The notes under the pieces are model-generated. The model ran no database searches, had not been told where the DNA came from, and saw nothing but the letters and a program-made list of their open reading frames with translations. Below are positions 6,581 through 7,261 of a stretch of 7,261 bases of DNA, piece after piece. Origin of the DNA: Hyphomicrobiales bacterium (GTDB lineage Bacteria > Pseudomonadota > Alphaproteobacteria > Rhizobiales > Xanthobacteraceae); NCBI GenBank assembly GCA_017304505.1, contig JAFKKQ010000389.1, positions 1-7,261 on the forward strand, given 5' to 3'. Within the stretch, counting starts at the first letter, position 1, and each line of letters starts with the position of its first letter. Made by a program: the position numbers and the translations under genes.

Positions 6581-7261
6581 TCAGCCCCAAAGGTCATCCT
6601 GGAGTGTTGCCGGAACGTATGGAGCCCTCAGGGCAGCGTCAAGCCGCCTCACGGGGTGATGCCGTACTTTGGTTTCGACAAGACTGCGCGGGGCCCGGCG
6701 GTCGCTCTTGTAATCGGCGATCAGCACCGCCTCTGGCGTCACCACCAGCCGGTCGACGATGCCGCTCACGGTGCGCGCGCCGATCTGCCCAACGATCGGA
6801 ACCTCGGCGCGGCTGCCGGGCGCGAACAACGCGGCAAAACGCGGGTCGGCGACGATCGCCAGCGCCCGGCTGACGATGCCGTCACGCTCGGTGGCGTTGA
6901 AGTCGGTGCCGTGGCGTCCGACGAATCGCTGCGTCGCTTCGGTTCGGTGCTCGGGCGGGATCTCTGGCAGCGATTGCAGCAGCCGATGAGTCATGGTGCC
7001 GCGCTGGAGCGCGCGCCGCCGCGCGATGCCCGACGAATGGCTCGCCCCCGCCTCGGCGGTAAGCTGCGACGGCCTGAGCGTCGGGATGTGCGCGGGTGCG
7101 CCGATGCTTGTCGAAAGCCATTCCGGCAGCGCGGCCGGCGGGGCCTGCGGTTTTGCTTTTGCGGCAAACGGCGGCGCCTGCTCCGGCGCGGTCTTGCGGT
7201 AGCGCCGCACCTGTTCGTCGCCGTAGTCGCCGGCCTCGATGGTCAGCAGGCCGGACGTTTC
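6581..7261 (-). CDS. addA: Double-strand-break repair helicase-nuclease AddA, C-terminal part
   Basis: AddA is the UvrD-like helicase and RecB-type nuclease subunit of AddAB, which resects double-strand breaks for RecA. Only the last 226 codons are in the window; the frame is open through the right edge (the GTG at 7208-7210 is an internal Val codon). Visible parts are the tail of the helicase core (GDEQVRRYRKT), a Pro/Ala-rich linker (LPEWL) and the nuclease domain. That domain shows GTMTHRLLQSLPEI, a conserved block ending GSRAEVPIVG, GIVDRLVV with the metal-binding Asp (6752-6754), and ADYKS with the Asp and Lys of the catalytic motif (6707-6715). The family normally continues with a QxxxY motif (QLALYR-like) about 20-25 residues later and ends some 60 residues after DYK. 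Here the frame ends about 41 residues after DYK and has no such motif. The last 28 codons use AGG, GTA, ACA and CCA, unlike the rest, and may be read-through of non-coding DNA. Nuclease activity is doubtful. Confidence 0.85.
   Translation of the reverse strand, partial: ETSGLLTIEAGDYGDEQVRRYRKTAPEQAPPFAAKAKPQAPPAALPEWLSTSIGAPAHIPTLRPSQLTAEAGASHSSGIARRRALQRGTMTHRLLQSLPEIPPEHRTEATQRFVGRHGTDFNATERDGIVSRALAIVADPRFAALFAPGSRAEVPIVGQIGARTVSGIVDRLVVTPEAVLIADYKSDRRAPRSLVETKVRHHPVRRLDAALRAPYVPATLQDDLWG

Noticed and set aside
6575..6600. LexA/SOS box upstream of trxA near the addA end
   Set aside because: The alphaproteobacterial box needs GAAC-N7-GAAC (or GTTC-N7-GTTC). Only the overlapping GAACGTTC is present; no second half-site is found at 7 nt.
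6581..6680. Simple frameshift as the cause of the missing addA 3' motif
   Set aside because: The other two minus-strand frames stop quickly and contain nothing like QLALYR, so a single-base shift would not restore the family C-terminus; a deletion or real truncation fits better.

Overview
The window is high-GC, densely packed chromosomal DNA from an alphaproteobacterium. Gene order, protein style and codon use fit the order Hyphomicrobiales, most likely the Bradyrhizobium / Rhodopseudomonas / Afipia neighbourhood. That placement is inferred from recognised protein families and gene order; no search was run. I saw no insertion sequence, tRNA, rRNA or CRISPR array.

Layout, left to right. (1) The 3' part of an EAL-domain gene (+) enters from the left edge. 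Its domain lacks several catalytic residues and appears internally shortened. (2) A leader of about 105 bp holds a perfect 8-bp hairpin that ends one base before the first trpF start codon. (3) A tightly coupled tryptophan block follows: trpF, trpB, a 90-residue two-helix membrane protein and trpA. All three junctions overlap by 4 nt. (4) After a 148-bp gap come accD (acetyl-CoA carboxylase carboxyltransferase beta subunit) and folC (folylpolyglutamate/dihydrofolate synthase). (5) A strong hairpin terminator separates folC from the convergent minus-strand pair addA (3' end only) and trxA (thioredoxin), which are 30 bp apart.

How the genes work together. TrpF, TrpB and TrpA carry out steps of the path from anthranilate to tryptophan, and TrpA and TrpB form one channelled complex. 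AccD supplies malonyl-CoA for fatty acid synthesis and FolC makes polyglutamated folates. These are housekeeping genes in an order I recognise from alphaproteobacteria. AddA is the helicase-nuclease subunit of the AddAB double-strand-break repair enzyme.

No wholly new system stands out. The points worth a second look are the unannotated-looking small membrane protein translated between trpB and trpA, the hairpin on the trpF start, an addA 3' end that seems to lack the last nuclease motif and to run into non-coding-like sequence, the degenerate EAL domain, and an AccD without the usual four-cysteine zinc ribbon.
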